From NCBI GenBank assembly GCA_031292735.1, contig JARLGP010000218.1, forward strand, positions 1 to 12,732: DNA of 12,732 nt. Direction: 5' to 3'. The notes beneath the pieces were generated by a model that made no database searches, was not told where the DNA came from, and saw only the letters and a list, made by a program, of their open reading frames with translations. A program made the translations under genes and the position numbers. This document shows positions 1-8,360 of this stretch, one piece after another; position 1 is the stretch's first letter; every line of letters starts with the position of its first letter. This stretch comes from Holophaga sp. (GTDB taxonomy: Bacteria; Acidobacteriota; Holophagae; Holophagales; Holophagaceae).

Positions 1-179
1 CCCCCGGCGCCGCCGGGTTCGCCGCGGACCTGGCCCGGCGCCTGGGCCGCGGGCACCTGTGGCGCTGCCAGCGCCTGGGTCTTGCCGGCCAATCCGTGGA
101 ACGGCTCAGCCCGGAACGACTGGCCGCGGAAGGCTGCGACCCCCTCAGCGTCATCATCCTGGAAGGAGGGCCATCATGA
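1..179 (+). CDS. cbiE: C-terminal fragment of CbiE-like corrin C5-methyltransferase (cobalt-precorrin-7 / precorrin-6Y)
   Basis: An open frame enters from the left edge (first full codon at 3) and stops with TGA at 177-179; 58 residues are visible. The tail contains the pattern DLARRLG...LGLAGQSVERLSPE...CDPLSVIILEGG, which resembles the end of CbiE domains (a leucine/glycine segment, then D-PL-V-I-LE). CbiE methylates C5 of the corrin ring; its partner CbiT methylates C15 and decarboxylates, and the two are often fused. Whether this protein is CbiE alone or a fusion cannot be seen. The stop overlaps the cbiF start in an ATGA arrangement, so it belongs to the same operon. The call rests on a short tail plus strong context. 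Confidence 0.66.
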   Translation, partial: PGAAGFAADLARRLGRGHLWRCQRLGLAGQSVERLSPERLAAEGCDPLSVIILEGGPS

Positions 180-931
180 CGGTCCATTTCGTGGGCGCAG
201 GCCCGGGCGACCCTGACCTGCTGACCGTGAAGGCCGCGCGCCTGCTGGCCTCGGCGCGGGTCTGCATCTACGCCGGCAGCCTGGTGAGCCCCGGGGTCCT
301 GGCGCTGCTCCCGGCAGGCTGCGAGCGCCACGACAGCGCGGGCCTCGACCTGGGCGGAACCCTGGCGCTGTGCGCCGGAGCCCGGGACCGGGGCCTGGAC
401 GTGGTGCGCCTGCACAGCGGCGACCCGAGCATCTACGGGGCGATCCGCGAGCAGATGGACGGGCTGGACGCCCTGGCCATCGCCTATGACGTGACCCCGG
501 GCGTGAGCGCCTTCCAGGCCAGCGCGGCGGCCCTGTGCGTGGAGCTGACCGTGCCCGAGACCAGCCAGACCATCGTGCTCAGCCGCACCCGGGGGCGCAC
601 CCCCATGCCCGAGCGCCAGGACCTGCCCCGGCTGGCGGCACTGAAGGCCACCCTCTGCCTCTACCTCAGCGCCCACAAGGTGCCCGAGGTGGCGGCCGAG
701 CTGATCCCCTTCTACGGCCCGGACTGCCCGGCGGCGGTGGTGGAAAGGGCCTCCTGGCCCGGGCAGCGCATCCTGCGCGGCACCCTGTCCGGCATCGGCG
801 CCCAGGCGGAGGCCGCGGGCATCCGCGCCACCGCCCTGATCCTGGTGGGGGAGGCGCTGGCCCGGGGCCACGCCGCCAGCCGGCTGTACGCCGCCGACTT
901 CGGCCATGGCTTCCGGGCAGCCAGGCCATGA
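176..931 (+). CDS. cbiF: Cobalt-precorrin-4 C11-methyltransferase
   Basis: SAM-dependent methyltransferase (251 aa) that methylates C11 of the corrin ring in B12 synthesis; cytoplasmic. The family signatures are clear: the N-terminal GAGPGDPDLLT at residues 7-17, the SGDPSIYGA loop at 81-89, and TPGVSAF at 107-113, the SAM-binding pattern of tetrapyrrole methylases. PETSQTIVLSRTRGRTPMPE at 127-146 is typical of CbiF/CobM. Length is normal for the family. The ATG at 176 is chosen because MTVHFVGAGPGDP is the expected N-terminus and GGAAGGAGGG lies just upstream; a longer reading from 59 only runs back through the preceding gene. It overlaps cbiE by 4 bp upstream and cbiG by 4 bp (ATGA) downstream. 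The neighbouring cbiG favours the anaerobic (cobalt-early) name over CobM. Confidence 0.96.
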   Translation: MTVHFVGAGPGDPDLLTVKAARLLASARVCIYAGSLVSPGVLALLPAGCERHDSAGLDLGGTLALCAGARDRGLDVVRLHSGDPSIYGAIREQMDGLDALAIAYDVTPGVSAFQASAAALCVELTVPETSQTIVLSRTRGRTPMPERQDLPRLAALKATLCLYLSAHKVPEVAAELIPFYGPDCPAAVVERASWPGQRILRGTLSGIGAQAEAAGIRATALILVGEALARGHAASRLYAADFGHGFRAARP

Positions 932-1731
932 CCGACCTCGCCCTGATCACCCTCAGCCCCCAGGGGCTGGTTTCCGCCCGGGTCCTGCGCGAGGCCCTGG
1001 GGGAAGGCAGCCTCCATGCCCACCGGGGGGTGCCGGCGGCCGACGCGGAACCCTTCGACCGCATGGCCGATCTGCTGGCCCAGCTGTGGCCGGTTCGGCG
1101 CCGGATGGTGCTGTTCGCCCCCGCCGGGGCCGTGGCCCGGGCCCTGGCCGCCCGGATGGAAAGCAAGCACACCGACCCCGCGGTGGTGGTGGCGGACGTG
1201 CATGGCCGCTGGGCCATCGCCCTGCTCTCCGGCCACGAAGGCGGCGCCAACGCCCTGGCCCACGCCGTCGCCAACGCCCTGGGCGGGGAACCGGTGGTGA
1301 CCACCACCACCGAGGCGGTGAAGGATCTCATCGCCGGCGTGGGCTGCCGCCGGGGCGCGGCCCCGGAGCCCATCGTGGCCGCGGTCCGGGAAGCGCTGGA
1401 ACGCAGCGGCATGGTCCTGGAGCGGGTGCGCCTGCTGGCCAGCGCCGGCCTCAAGGCCGCCGAGCCCGGCCTGCTGGAAGCCGCCCGGCGCCTGGGCCTG
1501 CCGCTGCGTTTCATCCCGGCCGCGGACATCCGCACCAGCCCCTTCCGGTTCAGCCCCAGCGCCGCCGCCGTACGGCAACTGGACCTGCCGGGGGTGGCCG
1601 AGCCCGCGGCCCTGCTCGCGGGGAGCCGGACCCGGCTGGTGCTGCCCCGCACCGTCATCCAAGGCGTCACCGTGGCCCTGGCCCAGGAGCTCTGGGCCGG
1701 TTCCACCGCACCCCGGGAGTCCCTGCCATGA
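928..1731 (+). CDS. cbiG: Cobalt-precorrin-5A hydrolase, CbiG (short form)
   Basis: CbiG opens the delta-lactone of cobalt-precorrin-5A and releases acetaldehyde, the ring-contraction-linked step that marks the anaerobic B12 pathway. The 267-aa protein has an N-terminal region with FAPAGAVARALA (63-74), VVVADVHGRWAIALLSGHEGGAN (86-108) and VVTTTTEAVKDL (123-134), matching the CbiG_N type. It then has IAGVGCRRG (135-143), ASAGLKAAEPGLLE (171-184) and a C-terminal VTVA (247-250), matching the CbiG_C type. The linker or middle domain normally found between these blocks in CbiG of about 350 aa is nearly absent. The start overlaps the cbiF stop (ATGA) and the stop overlaps the cbiH start (ATGA), so translation is probably coupled. 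Identity is firm; the short architecture is the odd feature. Confidence 0.93.
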   Translation: MTDLALITLSPQGLVSARVLREALGEGSLHAHRGVPAADAEPFDRMADLLAQLWPVRRRMVLFAPAGAVARALAARMESKHTDPAVVVADVHGRWAIALLSGHEGGANALAHAVANALGGEPVVTTTTEAVKDLIAGVGCRRGAAPEPIVAAVREALERSGMVLERVRLLASAGLKAAEPGLLEAARRLGLPLRFIPAADIRTSPFRFSPSAAAVRQLDLPGVAEPAALLAGSRTRLVLPRTVIQGVTVALAQELWAGSTAPRESLP

Positions 1732-2462
1732 CCGGAAAACTGACCGTAGTCGGCATCGGGCCCGGCCATCCCCTGGACCGCACCGCCCGGGCCGAGGCCG
1801 CCCTGCGCGAGGCGGACACCGTGGCGGGCTACCACCTCTACCTGGAGCACGTGCGGGACCTGCTGGACGGCAAGGCGCTGATCAGCTCCGGCATGACCGG
1901 GGAGCTGGAGCGCTGCCGTTCCGCGCTCCAGGCCGCCGCCGCGGGCCGGAACGTGGCCCTGGTCTCCAGCGGCGACGCGGGCATCTACGGCATGGCCGGC
2001 CTGGCCCTGGAGATGGCCGCGGCCGAGGGCTTCACCGTCCCCATCGAGATCGTGCCCGGGGTCAGCGCGGCCAGCGCCGCCGCGGCCGCCTTCGGGGCGC
2101 CGCTCATGCTCGACTGGGCCTGCCTCAGCCTTTCGGACCTGCTGGCGGACTGGGACACCATCCGGCGCCGCCTGGAGGCGGTGGCCGCGGCGGACCTGGT
2201 GGTGGCCCTCTACAATCCCCGCAGCCGGAAACGGGTGCGCCAGCTGGAGGAGGCGGCGGCCATCCTGCTGCGGCACCGGCCCGGCGGCACCCCGGTGGGC
2301 ATCGCCACCGCCCTGGGCGCGCCGGACCAGCGGCTGGCGCTCACCACCCTGGAACGGCTATGCCTGGAAGAGGTGGGCATGCGCAGCCTGGTCATCGTCG
2401 GCAACTCCACCAGCCGGGTGGAAGCCGGCTGGTTCATCACCCCGCGCGGCTACCGGCTGTGA
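1728..2462 (+). CDS. cbiH: Cobalt-factor III / precorrin-3B C17-methyltransferase
   Basis: SAM-dependent enzyme (244 aa) that methylates C17 and drives ring contraction of the corrin macrocycle; it hands its product to CbiF and CbiG. The tetrapyrrole methylase fold is shown by VVGIGPGHP (7-15), VSSGDAGIYGMAG (79-91) and EIVPGVSAASAAAAAFGAP (107-125). CLSLSDLLADW (132-142) and ALYNPRSRKRVRQL (160-173) are particular to the CobJ/CbiH family. The family's usual GHDF before the SLSDL block reads MLDW here. Length is normal for a single-domain enzyme, without the C-terminal extensions seen in some CbiH proteins. Start and stop overlap the neighbours (ATGA with cbiG, GTGA with cbiJ). Confidence 0.95.
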   Translation: MTGKLTVVGIGPGHPLDRTARAEAALREADTVAGYHLYLEHVRDLLDGKALISSGMTGELERCRSALQAAAAGRNVALVSSGDAGIYGMAGLALEMAAAEGFTVPIEIVPGVSAASAAAAAFGAPLMLDWACLSLSDLLADWDTIRRRLEAVAAADLVVALYNPRSRKRVRQLEEAAAILLRHRPGGTPVGIATALGAPDQRLALTTLERLCLEEVGMRSLVIVGNSTSRVEAGWFITPRGYRL

Positions 2463-3208
2463 TCCTGCTCCTGGGCGGCACCTCCGAGACCGCGCCCCTG
2501 GCCCGGGCCCTGCTGGACCAGGGGCTGGACCTGCTGGTGTGCACCGCCACCGACGCGCCCCTGGAACTGCCGCCGGGCCTGGTCCGGCGCAGCGGCCGCA
2601 TGGACGCCGGCGCCATCGCCGGGCTCTGCGCGGCCGTCGGAGCGCGGGCGCTGGTGGACGCCGGCCATCCGTTCGCCTCCGGGCTGCACGCCGCCTGCCG
2701 CCTGGCCGCCAACGGCACCGGGCTGCCCCTCCTGCGCTGGCTCCGGGCGCCCAGCGAGCTGCCCCCGGGCACCCTGTCGGCTTCCGGCCATCCGGACGCC
2801 GCCCGCAAGGCCTTCGGCCTGGGCGGCCCGGTCCTGGTCACCAGCGGCAGCCGGAACCTGGCGCCCTACGTGGCCGAGGCCCGGCGCACCGGCCTTCCGC
2901 TCCTGGTCCGGGTGCTGGATCATCCCGAAAGCCTGGCCGCGTGCCGCGCGGCCGGCCTGGAGCTCCCGGAGATCGTCACCGGACGCGGCCCCTTCACGCT
3001 CCAGGCGAACCGGGAGCTGCTCCGGCGCCACGGCGCCCGGGCCCTGGTGACCAAGGACAGCGGGGCGGCCGGAGGCCTGGGAGCCAAGCTGGACGCGGCC
3101 CGGCTGGAAGGCTGCGCCGTGGTGGTGGTGGCCCGGCCGGAAACCGACCCCGGCGGTTTCACCGATCCCCGGCAGCTGGCCCTGGCCGCCGCGGCCTGCT
3201 GCCCCTAA
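2459..3208 (+). CDS. cbiJ: Cobalt-precorrin-6A reductase
   Basis: NAD(P)H-dependent reductase (249 aa) that reduces the macrocycle of (cobalt-)precorrin-6A. The N-terminal ILLLGGTSET (residues 2-11) is the nucleotide-binding start typical of CobK/CbiJ. VDAGHPFAS at 67-75 corresponds to the family's DATHPYA motif; VLVTSGSRNLAPY (125-137) and VTKDSGAAGG (197-206) are further family blocks. The start is GTG at 2459, overlapping the cbiH stop as GTGA. An upstream ATG at 2360 in the same frame is rejected because it would read out-of-frame cbiH sequence before the GGTSE motif. The gene ends in TAA, which overlaps the stop of the oppositely transcribed decarboxylase gene by 4 bp. It is the last visible gene of the + strand cobalamin operon. 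Confidence 0.93.
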   Translation: MILLLGGTSETAPLARALLDQGLDLLVCTATDAPLELPPGLVRRSGRMDAGAIAGLCAAVGARALVDAGHPFASGLHAACRLAANGTGLPLLRWLRAPSELPPGTLSASGHPDAARKAFGLGGPVLVTSGSRNLAPYVAEARRTGLPLLVRVLDHPESLAACRAAGLELPEIVTGRGPFTLQANRELLRRHGARALVTKDSGAAGGLGAKLDAARLEGCAVVVVARPETDPGGFTDPRQLALAAAACCP

Positions 3209-4272
3209 GACATGCCCCCAAGGCATTCGTCCATGGCGTCCAGGAGCCGGTCCTGGTCCCCGGGGCCGCGCACGGCCAGGCGCAGGTAGCTGTCGCCCAG
3301 GCCGGGCCAGTGGGCGCACATGCGCACCAGGAGGCCCTTCTCCCGAAGCCGGCCCGCCAGGGCGGTGCCCGATGCCCCGGGCAGCCGGACCAGGACGAAC
3401 GGCGCGGCGCCGGGCAGCACCTCGATCCAGGGCCGTTCGGCCAGGGCGGCCCGGAACCGCGCCGAATCGACCCGGAAGGCCGCCAGGGTCGCGCTCGCAT
3501 AGGCTTCGTCCTCCAGGGCGGCCTGGGCGGCCAGCAGTTCCAGCTGCCCCACCGGCCAGGCCTCCTGCAGCTCCCGCATGCGGTCGGCGGTGGCCGGGTC
3601 CGCGAACCCGTAGCCGACCCGGAGGCCAGGCATGCCGTAGAACTTCGTGAGACTGCGCAGGATCACGGTCCTCGGGCGCTCCAGCAGGGCCTGGACCAGG
3701 CTCTCTTCCGGGTGGTAATCCATGAACGCCTCGTCCAGAACCAGGGCCAGGCGGGGATGCGCCGTGATCCAGTCCAGCAGGGCCCTGGCCGGAAGGAGAT
3801 GGCCGGTGGGGTTGTGGGGATGGGTCAGCAGCACCGCGTCGCAGCCGCGTTCCTCCGGGACCAGGGTGGCGAGGTCGAGACTCAGGCCGGCCATGGGGTG
3901 GCTCACCACCTCCCCGCCCGCGCCCCGGATCGCCCTGGGTTGTTCCCGGAAGCAGGGCTCGGGCAGCAGGACCCGTTCCGGCGCCAGCGCCCGCAGGGCC
4001 AGGAACAGCAGGGCCGCCCCTCCGCTGCCCAGGACCAGGTTCCGGTCCCGGGCCCCATGGCGGCCGCAGAGCAGGCGCCGCAGCGCCGGGGCCTCCGCAT
4101 CGGGATAGGCGGCCAGTTCCCCCGGCAGCGCCCCGCGCAGGGCTTCCAGCACCGAGGCGGGCGGTCCCATGGGATTCAGGTTGGCGCTGAAGTCCAGGAT
4201 GGCGCCGGGCTTCAGGGAGAGATCGCGGAGCGCGGCATGAAGGCGCCCGCCGTGGATGGTTTCAGAGAACAT
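3205..4272 (-). CDS. cobC: Threonine-phosphate decarboxylase (PLP-dependent)
   Basis: PLP enzyme (355 aa) of the class I/II aminotransferase fold. It should make (R)-1-aminopropan-2-yl phosphate from L-threonine-phosphate, the arm that links the corrin ring to the lower ligand. Visible motifs: DFSANLNPMGPP (27-38), HPHNPTG (151-157), VLDEAFMDY (178-186) with the PLP-nitrogen Asp180, and SLTKFYGMPGLRVGYG (207-222) with the Schiff-base Lys210. These match CobC of Pseudomonas naming, CobD of Salmonella naming. A histidinol-phosphate aminotransferase is the main alternative; the NLNP start and the cobalamin context argue against it. The ATG at 4272 lies 11 bp inside the end of cbiB, so the two are translationally coupled. 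Third gene of the riboswitch-led group. Confidence 0.93.
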   Translation of the reverse strand: MFSETIHGGRLHAALRDLSLKPGAILDFSANLNPMGPPASVLEALRGALPGELAAYPDAEAPALRRLLCGRHGARDRNLVLGSGGAALLFLALRALAPERVLLPEPCFREQPRAIRGAGGEVVSHPMAGLSLDLATLVPEERGCDAVLLTHPHNPTGHLLPARALLDWITAHPRLALVLDEAFMDYHPEESLVQALLERPRTVILRSLTKFYGMPGLRVGYGFADPATADRMRELQEAWPVGQLELLAAQAALEDEAYASATLAAFRVDSARFRAALAERPWIEVLPGAAPFVLVRLPGASGTALAGRLREKGLLVRMCAHWPGLGDSYLRLAVRGPGDQDRLLDAMDECLGGMS

Positions 4273-5191
4273 GGACGACCCCCAGCAGCGCGGTTCCCAG
4301 GAGAATCGCCAGCCCGTTGACCCGCGCCGCCAGCACCAGGCCTTCCCGCAGGACCCCCGGATCCCTGGGCCGGCGGGGATCGCCCAGGCGCGGGCCTTCA
4401 CTGGCGACGCCATCGTAGACGTTGGTGCCGCCCAGCTCCACCCCCAGGGCGCCGGCAAAGGCGGCTTCCACCCGGCCGGCGTTGGGGCTCGCGGTCCGAC
4501 CTCCGTCGCGCCGGGCCACGCGCAGGGCGGCCCCGGACCCCGCGGCGCCGGCGATGAGCAGCACCGTGATCCGGGCCGGCGCCAGGTTCATCAGGTCGTC
4601 CAGCCGCGCGGAAGCCCAGCCAAAGTACGTCCAGGGCGCCTCCCGGTGCCCGACCATGGAATCCAGGGTGGAGACCGCCTTGAAGGCCCACAGGGCCGGC
4701 AGTCCGCCCAGGGCGAACCAGAACAGGGGTGCCACCACCCCGTCGCAGAGGCTTTCGGCCAGGGTCTCCAGGCCGGCCCGGACCACGCCGTCCTGGTCCA
4801 GTTCGGCCGTATCCCGGCCCACCACCCGGGACACGCGCTGCCTCGCCAGGGCCAAGTCTCCTTCCGCCAGGGCCCCCGCCACCGCCCGCACCGCCTCCCG
4901 CAGGCTGCGCCCCGCGAGCATCCAGGCGCCCATCAGGATCTGCGCCAGCCAGGCCCAGGATCCGCAAAGCCTCAGGCCGCCCCAGGCGAAGGCGCCGGCC
5001 GCCAGCGGCAGGCCCAGGGCCAGGAGGGTCCCCAGGAACCGCAGCAGGCCCGGGGACCTCACGGCGCTCCGGGCGGAATCCAGCCGGGTGATGATCCAGC
5101 CAAAGGCGCGGACCGGATGGGGCCATGATTCGGGGTCGCCCACCACCTCGTCCAGGAGGCCGGCGCCCAGGAACACCACCGGGCTGGGCAT
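4262..5191 (-). CDS. cbiB: Adenosylcobinamide-phosphate synthase, membrane protein
   Basis: Inner-membrane enzyme (309 aa) that attaches the aminopropanol (phosphate) arm to adenosylcobyric acid. The N-terminus has the signature DEVVGDPESWPHPVRAFG (14-31). Further family blocks are VSRVVGRDTAEL, ETLAESLCDGVVAPLFW, VSTLDSMVGH, PWTYFGWASARLDDLMNLAPAR and the C-terminal SPNAGRVEAAFAGALGVELGG. Several hydrophobic stretches near the N-terminus (around 44-75), in the middle and at the very C-terminus are consistent with a multi-pass protein. The ATG at 5191 shares one base with the cobO stop (TGATG). A much longer frame upstream reads antisense through cobO and the riboswitch and is discarded. Its neighbour cobC should make its co-substrate. 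Confidence 0.95.
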   Translation of the reverse strand: MPSPVVFLGAGLLDEVVGDPESWPHPVRAFGWIITRLDSARSAVRSPGLLRFLGTLLALGLPLAAGAFAWGGLRLCGSWAWLAQILMGAWMLAGRSLREAVRAVAGALAEGDLALARQRVSRVVGRDTAELDQDGVVRAGLETLAESLCDGVVAPLFWFALGGLPALWAFKAVSTLDSMVGHREAPWTYFGWASARLDDLMNLAPARITVLLIAGAAGSGAALRVARRDGGRTASPNAGRVEAAFAGALGVELGGTNVYDGVASEGPRLGDPRRPRDPGVLREGLVLAARVNGLAILLGTALLGVVHVL

Positions 5192-5814
5192 CAGAACTCG
5201 ATCCCGGCCTGGGCCTTGATCCCGGCCCGGAACGGGTGCTTGATGTCCTTCATCTCCGTCACCAGGTCGGCGGCGTCCACCAGCGCCTCCGGGGCGCCCC
5301 GGCCCGTGAGCACCACGTGGAGGTCCGCCTTGCGGGCCTGGAGATCCGCCAGCACCCCGGCCGTATCCAGCAGCCCGTGCCGGAGCACGATGTTCAATTC
5401 GTCCAGAAGCAGAAAGCGCAGCCCGGCATCGGCCAGATGGCGGCGCACCAGGTCCCATCCGGCCCTGGCATGGGCCACGTCCGCGGCGTGATCCTGGATC
5501 TCCCAGGTGAAGCCCTGGCCGCACCGGTCCCAGCTCAGCGAGCCCCCCATGGCCGCGGCCACGTTCTCCAGCACCCCTTCCGCCGTGGCCTGTTCGCCCT
5601 TGATGAACTGCACCACGGCACAGGGGTAGCCGTGCCCGAGGCAGCGCACCAGCATCCCCAGGGCCGCCGTGCTCTTGCCCTTGCCGTTGCCGGTATGGAC
5701 CATCAGCAGGCCCTTTTCCCGGGTGGCGGAGGCGATGCGCCGGTCCACCGCCGCCTTCCGTTGGCCCATCCGGTGCTGATGGGATCCTGGGTCCTCTTGG
5801 ATCTGGGGTGTCAT
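5191..5814 (-). CDS. cobO: Cob(I)yrinic acid a,c-diamide adenosyltransferase
   Basis: ATP:corrinoid adenosyltransferase (207 aa) of the CobO/BtuR/CobA family, which transfers the adenosyl group of ATP to Co(I) corrinoids. Motifs in order: P-loop variant TGNGKGKST (41-49), VVQFIKG (67-73), GQGFTWEIQD (99-108), LLLDELNIVL (135-144), VLTGRGAPEALVDAADLVTEM (168-188) and the terminal KHPFRAGIKAQAGIEF (192-207), nearly the family consensus. The ATG at 5814 is chosen because CCTCCC at 5820-5825 gives a GGGAGG ribosome site on the - strand and the protein then has the usual length. The same frame stays open up to 6069, but that part is the riboswitch. First gene of a cobO-cbiB-cobC operon, expected to be repressed by B12. 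Confidence 0.96.
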   Translation of the reverse strand: MTPQIQEDPGSHQHRMGQRKAAVDRRIASATREKGLLMVHTGNGKGKSTAALGMLVRCLGHGYPCAVVQFIKGEQATAEGVLENVAAAMGGSLSWDRCGQGFTWEIQDHAADVAHARAGWDLVRRHLADAGLRFLLLDELNIVLRHGLLDTAGVLADLQARKADLHVVLTGRGAPEALVDAADLVTEMKDIKHPFRAGIKAQAGIEF

Positions 5815-5844
5815 GCGCGCCTCCCGCGGGTGCGTGCCGAGGGG

Positions 5845-5878
5845 GGTGCCGGGCTTCGAGCCCAGTGGCTCGGGCACC
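5845..5878 (-). promoter_or_regulatory. Hairpin between the riboswitch and cobO (possible expression platform)
   Basis: On the - strand GGTGCC-CGAGCC-ACTG-GGCTCG-AAGCCC-GGCACC can fold with arms 5867-5878 and 5857-5862 plus 5845-5850, leaving a six-base bulge. An alternative pairing uses CTCGGGCAC (+ strand 869-877 of the 5000 block, i.e. 5869-5877) with GTGCCGAG (5834-5841), ending eight bases from the ribosome site at 5820-5825. The two folds share sequence and cannot form together. There is no U-tract, so a translational mechanism is more likely than a terminator. The pairing is seen in the sequence; the function is inferred. Confidence 0.45.
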
Positions 5879-5904
5879 GACCCGCTCCCACGGCGGGGGT
5901 GATG

Positions 5905-6069
5905 GTGACTGGATCGGTCTCCGGGCTCGTGCATGGCCGGTTCCGAGGAACCTCCGAGCCTTCCCAGAGCATCGCTCCAGTGACTCGAATGCGGCCACCC
6001 GGAAGAACCGGGGCACACACCGTTGCGGGGCAGCGCAGGATTCCCACCTGCTTCCCGTGCATCCAGCAC
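5905..6069 (-). ncRNA. Cobalamin (B12) riboswitch upstream of cobO
   Basis: Read on the - strand, the element has the conserved blocks of the B12 riboswitch in the right order. These are GGGAAGCAGGTGGGAATCC (start 6056), GCTGCCCCGCAAC (ending 6022), AGTCACTGG (about 6022-5977, ending 5977), GGGAAGG (5965-5959), and the B12 box AGCCCGGAGACCGATCC (5927-5911). A closing P1 stem is visible: GTGCTGGAT (6069-6061) pairs with ATCCAG-T-CAC (5914-5905), six perfect pairs plus three beyond a one-base bulge. The box differs at a few positions from the commonest consensus (CACTGG preceded by GT; ACCGATCC for ACCGGCC). Ligand binding should repress the cobO-cbiB-cobC operon, whose start codon lies 91 bases downstream of the P1 end. 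Confidence 0.92.
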
Positions 6070-6204
6070 AGTTGGAGCCTATACCGTCTCATGCGGGCCG
6101 GGCGTTGGCAAGGTCGCCCGGAAGGTCCTGCCATGGAACTGCGGGACGGAACTACCTCGTGCTGCCTTCAAACACCGTCTTTCGAGAAAGCTGTTCGCAA
6201 GCGT

Positions 6205-7137
6205 TCAGGCCCCGGCCGCCCGGCCCAGGTTGCGCAGCCCGGCCACGTCGCGCAGGGGCGGCGCGCCATACAGCCGCCGGTAGTCCCGGCTGAAATGGGA
6301 AGGGCTTTCATAGCCCACCCGGTGGCCCGCGTCGGCCGCGTCGGCCGCGTCCGCCCCGGCCAGCATCAGCCGGCGCGCTTCCTGGAGCCGCAGCTGCTTC
6401 TGGAACTGCAGCGGGCTCATGGTCGCCAGATGGCGGAAATGGTGCTGCAGCGAGGAAACGCTCATGTTGGCCTCGTGGGCCAGGGCTTCGATCCGCAGCG
6501 GCCGGGCGTAGTTCCGGCGCAGCCAGGCGATGACCTTGGCGATCCGCTGGGTCTGGCTGTCCCGGGTCACCAGGTGGCGCAGCCTGGCGCCCTGGGGCCC
6601 GGTCAGCAAGTGGTACAGGATTTCGCGCTCCACCAGCGGCGCGAGGATCGGGATATCCTGGGGCGCCGCCAGGAGCCCGACCAGGTGCAGGGCGGCGTCC
6701 AGGAGCGGGGGCGCTACCTGGCTGACCGCCAGGCCGGGGGCATCGGGGGTGGCCTGCGCCGGATCCAGGCCGATCTCGGCCATGAGTTCCCCGGCCTGAC
6801 GCAGATCGAGGCTCAGGGACAGGCTGAGGTAGGGGCGCTCCACGGACGCCTGGCGCACCCGGGAGGCCACCGGGAGGTCGATGGCGGTGAGCAGGTAGTG
6901 CGCCTCGTCGTAGACGTAGCTTGAACCGGCGAGCAGGACCTCCTTGGCGCCCTGGGCGACGAAGGCCAGGGAGGGCTCGTAGATGCCGTTGTGGCACTCG
7001 GTCGGCGCGTCGAAGCGGGAGATCCGCAGGTGCGGGATGAGCGTCCCGTGGGTGCCGGGAGCGCCGGCAAACCGGGCGATGCGCGCCGCCAGTTCCTTGC
7101 GGTGGTCGGCGAACAGGGGATCGAGGCAGGGGATCAT
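6205..7137 (-). CDS. AraC-family transcriptional regulator with AraC_N domain (YqhC-like)
   Basis: DNA-binding regulator, 310 aa. The N-terminal half, with ECHNGIYEPSLAFVAQGAKEVLLAG (47-71) and YDEAHYLLTAIDLPVAS (76-92), matches the AraC_N domain found in YqhC-type regulators. The C-terminal half has the double HTH: RIAKVIAWLRRNYARPLRIEALAHEANMSVSSLQHHFR (198-235) and RVGYESPSHFSRDYRRLYGAPPLRD (273-297). The ATG at 7137 starts at the domain's usual N-terminus; an earlier ATG at 7317 would add 60 residues read antisense into the divergent gene. The divergent aldo/keto reductase is the likely target, as in the YqhC system, where reactive carbonyls are the signal; this is inference. A 9-bp tandem repeat enlarges the start of the second HTH (about 262-270). 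A start at ATG 7137 has only a weak GGAAG ribosome site. Confidence 0.9.
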   Translation of the reverse strand: MIPCLDPLFADHRKELAARIARFAGAPGTHGTLIPHLRISRFDAPTECHNGIYEPSLAFVAQGAKEVLLAGSSYVYDEAHYLLTAIDLPVASRVRQASVERPYLSLSLSLDLRQAGELMAEIGLDPAQATPDAPGLAVSQVAPPLLDAALHLVGLLAAPQDIPILAPLVEREILYHLLTGPQGARLRHLVTRDSQTQRIAKVIAWLRRNYARPLRIEALAHEANMSVSSLQHHFRHLATMSPLQFQKQLRLQEARRLMLAGADAADAADAGHRVGYESPSHFSRDYRRLYGAPPLRDVAGLRNLGRAAGA

Positions 7138-8284
<1,147 letters not shown>

Positions 8285-8360
8285 AAGGGAAGACGGCAAA
8301 GTGCTGTCCCAATTGAGCAGCATGGTCTATACCAGGATGATGTGGGCCGGAGGAGTTCTC

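Noticed and set aside
2539..4320. Large open frame across cbiJ and the convergent decarboxylase gene
   Set aside because: It runs across two real genes on opposite strands and shows only low-complexity Pro/Gly/Arg/Gln sequence.
5815..6069. Upstream extension of cobO by 85 codons
   Set aside because: The segment is the riboswitch and leader; the protein matches the CobO family from 5814 and has its own ribosome site.
8302..8322. Inverted repeat TGCTG-N11-CAGCA before the acetyltransferase gene
   Set aside because: Short arms and a long loop, with no T-run or promoter boxes at useful spacing.
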